From: Rhododendron vialii
Lineage: Eukaryota > Streptophyta > Magnoliopsida > Ericales > Ericaceae
Length of the DNA stretch: 64,000 nucleotides
Direction: 5' to 3'
Assembly (NCBI RefSeq): GCF_030253575.1
Contig: NC_080558.1
Span: 39,521,111 to 39,585,110, forward strand
Shown one piece after another: positions 60,620 to 64,000 of the stretch. The notes beneath the pieces are model-generated. The model was not told where the DNA came from and made no database searches. It saw nothing but the letters and a program-made list of their open reading frames with translations. The position numbers and the translations under genes are program-made. Every line of letters begins with the position of its first letter. The stretch's first letter is position 1.

Positions 60620-61189
60620 TTAGTCTTCTTCACCCTCATCCTTGGCTTTAAAAACATCTGTGGTTGAGCAGCCCCCAGAAATGAATCCGAAGAGGTGCAG
60701 AATCTGGTAGAAGCCTGCAAAGTGACTTTATGGTAACAACCATAAGAAAAAGAAATAAAGAGATAAAAGCACAAAATTATGGATCTATAATACTATTTTG
60801 CATGAACTCAGGAGTGATGATACATCTAGGGGGTCTTGTCGACGCGAATACTTTCGGTGAAGAGTCCGTGTAACATAAGATCCAGCACTAGGTTCAACAG
60901 AAGGTGATCATTTGAATTGCATAAGTAGGAGCTAAAGATGTAAATAAGAGTTCAAGCAAAATTCCATGCATCATAAAATTTTCATTCGAACTTTGATATG
61001 GCAACCACCGGTCATATGCATTGGCCAATGGATCATTTGGCACATCTGCAAATATAGTATCATCATCATAACAACCATCACCAGTTGAACTCTAAAGAGT
61101 TGGAAACTACAGAGTTCAAGTCGTAATAATGGTACTCTGGGAAAATAAATCTACCTTTAAAATCCATAGATGCCGCATGCTTCCACCAA
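60620..61189 (-). CDS. Candidate exons of an unidentified - strand gene
   Basis: Three pieces look coding and have splice-like borders. The exon at 61155-61189 (35 nt, reading WWKHAASMDFK) ends at a donor AAAG|GTAGAT. The next begins at 61045 after TTTGCAG and continues the frame as DVPNDPLANAYDRWLPY, staying open to a stop at 60894-60896. A terminal exon at 60620-60714 follows TTTGCAG and reads FYQILHLFGFISGGCSTTDV, ending KDEGEED and a stop. How the middle piece joins the last is not clear, since I found no donor. I do not recognise the family. The upstream exons would lie to the right. Confidence 0.35.
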
Positions 61190-61199
61190 CTTTATACGT

Positions 61200-62079
61200 A
61201 CAAAAAAAAAAAAAAAAAACCCTATCTTGAGGACCAACCGACTACTGAGCCCCTACTCTCAACAGATGATTCTTAGAGTTGTTCAATCAAACTCAAGAAA
61301 GGTCATAGTTAAACATGGTAGTTACATACTTTCTGTTATGTGCTTTTGCAGGCATTTATCATGGAAGTCAGAATAATTTTCATTAACACGCACGAAAGCA
61401 TGATTTTTGAACACCAAATCATGATTTTTGTACTTTCTGTTATATTGCTTCCATTTCTGATTCTCTCTTAAATCATGATTTTTTTTAAAAAAATTTTGAA
61501 CACCAGATCTTTAGGTTAATAAAGACACATTTCACGTTAGGATCTTTCCGTTGAATTGACTCATTTCATAAAGTCAATTCAACGGTGTTCTACTTCCAAC
61601 CCGGCGAAAACCATTTTACCTACTTGGAGCTTAGCATCTGCTTTTGTTTAGACTGAAAGTTTTCAAAGACATCCCATATTACTAAAATGGGACCACATAC
61701 GAAAACCAATTTACATTTGCTGCTTAGGACCCAAAAAATGCACCTGGATTAACTTAACCTAGGCAACTATTGTGAAGCAAAAACGACACTAGGTTTTGGG
61801 GGTGAGTGTTACATAAGACCACACAATATGCTATTAGAGCTGGAGTACCCTTATATAGATAGTGGGTGTTCTTGGCTTGCACGTAGCAGCAGGTGCTACC
61901 ATGTGAGCACACTACAGAGGAGGGAGAGTGAACATCGCCTAGGTGTTGAACTACTAATGCAACACATAAGCGTATAGGCACCCTCAGCTAAAAAGTTAGC
62001 TTGTGGAATATTAAGATGCCTCAAGATTCAAATAGCCTTTAAGGAGGTTTGTCATTCATTGCCACTTAGCCAAATACCA
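61200..62079. other. Intergenic or intronic, nothing firm
   Basis: A poly-A run (61201-61219) on the + strand is the polypyrimidine-like tract before the candidate - strand exon at 61189. Otherwise AT-rich with no supported coding sequence. Confidence 0.3.
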
Positions 62080-62087
62080 CCTACAAG

Positions 62088-62635
62088 TAGGGACAGATTT
62101 AGGTGGGGGCATGCGTGGGCACGTGCCCCCCACTCCCCCGCGTACCCCCACTAGAAATTAAATATTTTTGTTATATTTTTGTATATATTAGCATAATTAT
62201 GAAAGTGTGCTAATATAAACACACACACTTGCATATATATTTAAAATACACAGAATTAGTTTTATGCTTGAATTTCGTCATAGGTGCATTTATACTTGTT
62301 GCTTTACGAGCTATTTGTCTATTTGGAGCTTTTCTTTCTTGAATTTTTTTTTTAACCGTATGGACGAAATATATTAAAATGAAGTCATTAACAGAACTAG
62401 CTCGATCATTCTAAAACTTGTCGATGTTCATTTAAAACTACCTTGAAAAATTTTGTCTGAGATTTTGTGCTCATTTTTATCTAATTTCACTAAAAGTACG
62501 CATTATAAACTTTTGTAGTTAGTAATACATGTCCTAATTTCGTACGATCTTACTGTGGTTGACTAAAAAAATAAATTGTCGTCATTATGATTAACAAGGT
62601 GCCCCCACTAGTCTACATTTTTGGATCCGTCCTTG
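62088..62635. mobile_element. hAT-type non-autonomous element (548 bp)
   Basis: A perfect 8-bp direct repeat CCTACAAG flanks it (62080-62087 and 62636-62643). The ends TAGGGACAGATTTAGG and (reverse complement) CAAGGACGGATCCAAA are related, and both subterminal regions are rich in GTGCCCCC. No transposase coding was seen. Confidence 0.75.
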
Positions 62636-62643
62636 CCTACAAG

Positions 62644-63839
62644 GCCCAAAGAAACCACGAAGGTCGAGGCTGCACAAACAAGAAGAGGGCCCTTTCTTTG
62701 TGGCTCGTGTGATACATTTTGTGCCCCAAAAATATGGCTTCGAGAAGCAGGAATGCTCCACTGATTGGAACCACAAGGAGAGAAAACAAACCCTACAATT
62801 CAAACGCGTAAGTATGTGCATTAGTGTCTTACCAAAGGGTTTTATGTGGGGTTTTGTATTCCCCACAAAAAGCTTGCCCTATGCATAAAGGCAGGTTTCT
62901 AGCCCTAATAAAGGAAAGTCGTTTTCAACTCGCCAAAGAATGCAGCCTAGGGTTTGACATAAAGTACAATAAGTAAAACTGAAAAAAAGAAAAAGAAAAA
63001 GAAAAAAAGCATGAGGTTTTATCTCCAAACGATAGACCCCTGACCAAGCACAGAAATTGCATGAGCGCAACACTGTTCTACGATGTGAAGAGAATTATTC
63101 AGCAAATGGAACTGTGGTTGCAAGGTCACAAGTCAAGATCAATCACATCTTTCTTGCTTCTTAAAGGTAGAGGACCGAATAATCTTCCCTAGGAAGTTTG
63201 TATCGTTTGGCAAACGCTACATACAGGCCATCCAGGGGAAAAAAATCAGGGTTTGTTTTTCCCACGTAGGAAATATTTGCTTCACTATTCCACAGGAAAG
63301 CAGCAAAGAGCAACCCGGGCCGACACCAGCTCTAAGTATTCCAAATGAGGCTTTGTTGAGTCACAAGCAAAGCCTCTTTATCGGGAAGTATCTGCTCCCC
63401 ATCCCCTATTCCTGGGAATGTAAATCCTCTCTTGCAACCCCTAGCATTATCATTTTCATTTGATTGACAATACAAAGAACACATACTCAATTTCTGCAAT
63501 ATGACCATACAACAGATGAGTATGCCAGAGACTTTGATTCTTACTAGCGATCAAGCATTGCCAGTCCAAAGTCCTGGGAAAATAAGGAATTTTCTGGTAA
63601 ATCATAATGCCTCCACACTCATCTTAAGAACATAAAATCCTGAAAAGAATCACCAGAGCAGTGATTATCTTGTAGAAAACTTTACACAGTGCAATGTATG
63701 AGACATAATAGTAAAAATTTATTAAAGCAAAGTAGTAACCAAGAAGGTAAGCATGAAAGTCGAAAGCTAAATAAGGGGAGGAAGACAGTTAACACTTTAC
63801 ACGAACATACTTGGCAAGGGCAAAAAGTTCTTCAATTGC
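62644..63839. other. No gene recognised
   Basis: Mixed-composition sequence with short ORFs lacking domains. It may be intron of a - strand gene that continues past the right edge. Confidence 0.3.
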
Positions 63840-64000
63840 TTACTCAGATTTTGTTTTCTCTCTCTTGAAGTCTAACATTTTTCCCAATTTATAACTAGTC
63901 AAGCACATTCCTGTTCCCCAATAGTCCCGTACCTTAATCGCACACCTGTTTCTCGAAAAGACCTCTAACTTTGCCTGTTCATAACCACCGATGCAAACAT
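63840..64000 (-). CDS. Candidate coding segment running off the right edge
   Basis: One - strand frame stays open from the window edge to a stop at 63840-63842, about 53 codons. It includes GGYEQAKLEVFSRNRCAIK and then DYWGTGMCLTSYKLGK. A possible donor (ATTAAG|GTACGG) lies after CAIK. No family is recognised. The composition looks coding, but the stretch is too short to be sure. Confidence 0.22.
   Translation of the reverse strand, partial: VCIGGYEQAKLEVFSRNRCAIKVRDYWGTGMCLTSYKLGKMLDFKREKTKSE

Noticed and set aside
1..64000. CRISPR arrays, bacterial operons, riboswitches or rRNA genes
   Set aside because: None seen. The spliced genes and MITE content show this is plant nuclear DNA, and none of the repeats has a CRISPR-like repeat-spacer layout.

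Overview
The window is nuclear DNA from a flowering plant, most likely a eudicot. It is AT-rich, its genes have long introns with GT..AG borders, and it is packed with small inverted-repeat transposons. I cannot place the species more closely.

Four protein-coding loci can be read with confidence, all on the + strand. Two are tandem copies of QCR7, the 14-kDa subunit of mitochondrial complex III: copy 1 at 4665-10582 and copy 2 at 12857-20406. Both have four exons and encode intact 123-residue proteins. The third is a secreted DUF642 cell-wall protein (39308-45562, four exons, 368 residues). The fourth is the small GTPase RAN (52569-57354, eight exons, 221 residues). The QCR7 duplication covers whole genes: about 4616-12260 and about 12790-21690. 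It starts in the GA repeat of the 5' leader, so the copies have unrelated promoters. Different transposons then landed in each copy, and the sister copy shows several empty sites.

Region by region: 1-1635 looks like the 3' part of an LTR with degenerate 150-bp repeats. 1636-4345 is a nest of MITEs. 4616-21690 is the QCR7 duplication. 22400-35500 is gene-poor and repeat-rich. It holds a 5'-truncated LINE with a 14-bp target duplication, two SINEs, a 2.7-kb palindromic element with TG..CA ends and a 5-bp target duplication (26744-29446), a fold-back element beside an (AG)40 run, and a local tandem duplication. 36-39 kb holds MITEs and SINEs. 39.3-45.6 kb is the DUF642 gene, whose 3.1-kb first intron carries fold-back elements. 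46-52 kb holds Stowaway and Tourist MITEs and a dead FAR1-related gene on the - strand. 52.5-57.4 kb is RAN. 57.7-64 kb is more MITEs, plus candidate - strand exons of one or two genes I could not identify.

The genes are unrelated in pathway: respiration, cell wall and nuclear transport. There is no operon-like logic. The most unusual items are the palindromic LTR-like element, the promoter-swapped QCR7 duplicate, and a shared internal core found in MITEs that have different ends. Exon borders were set by eye from splice consensus, reading-frame continuity and remembered family sequence.
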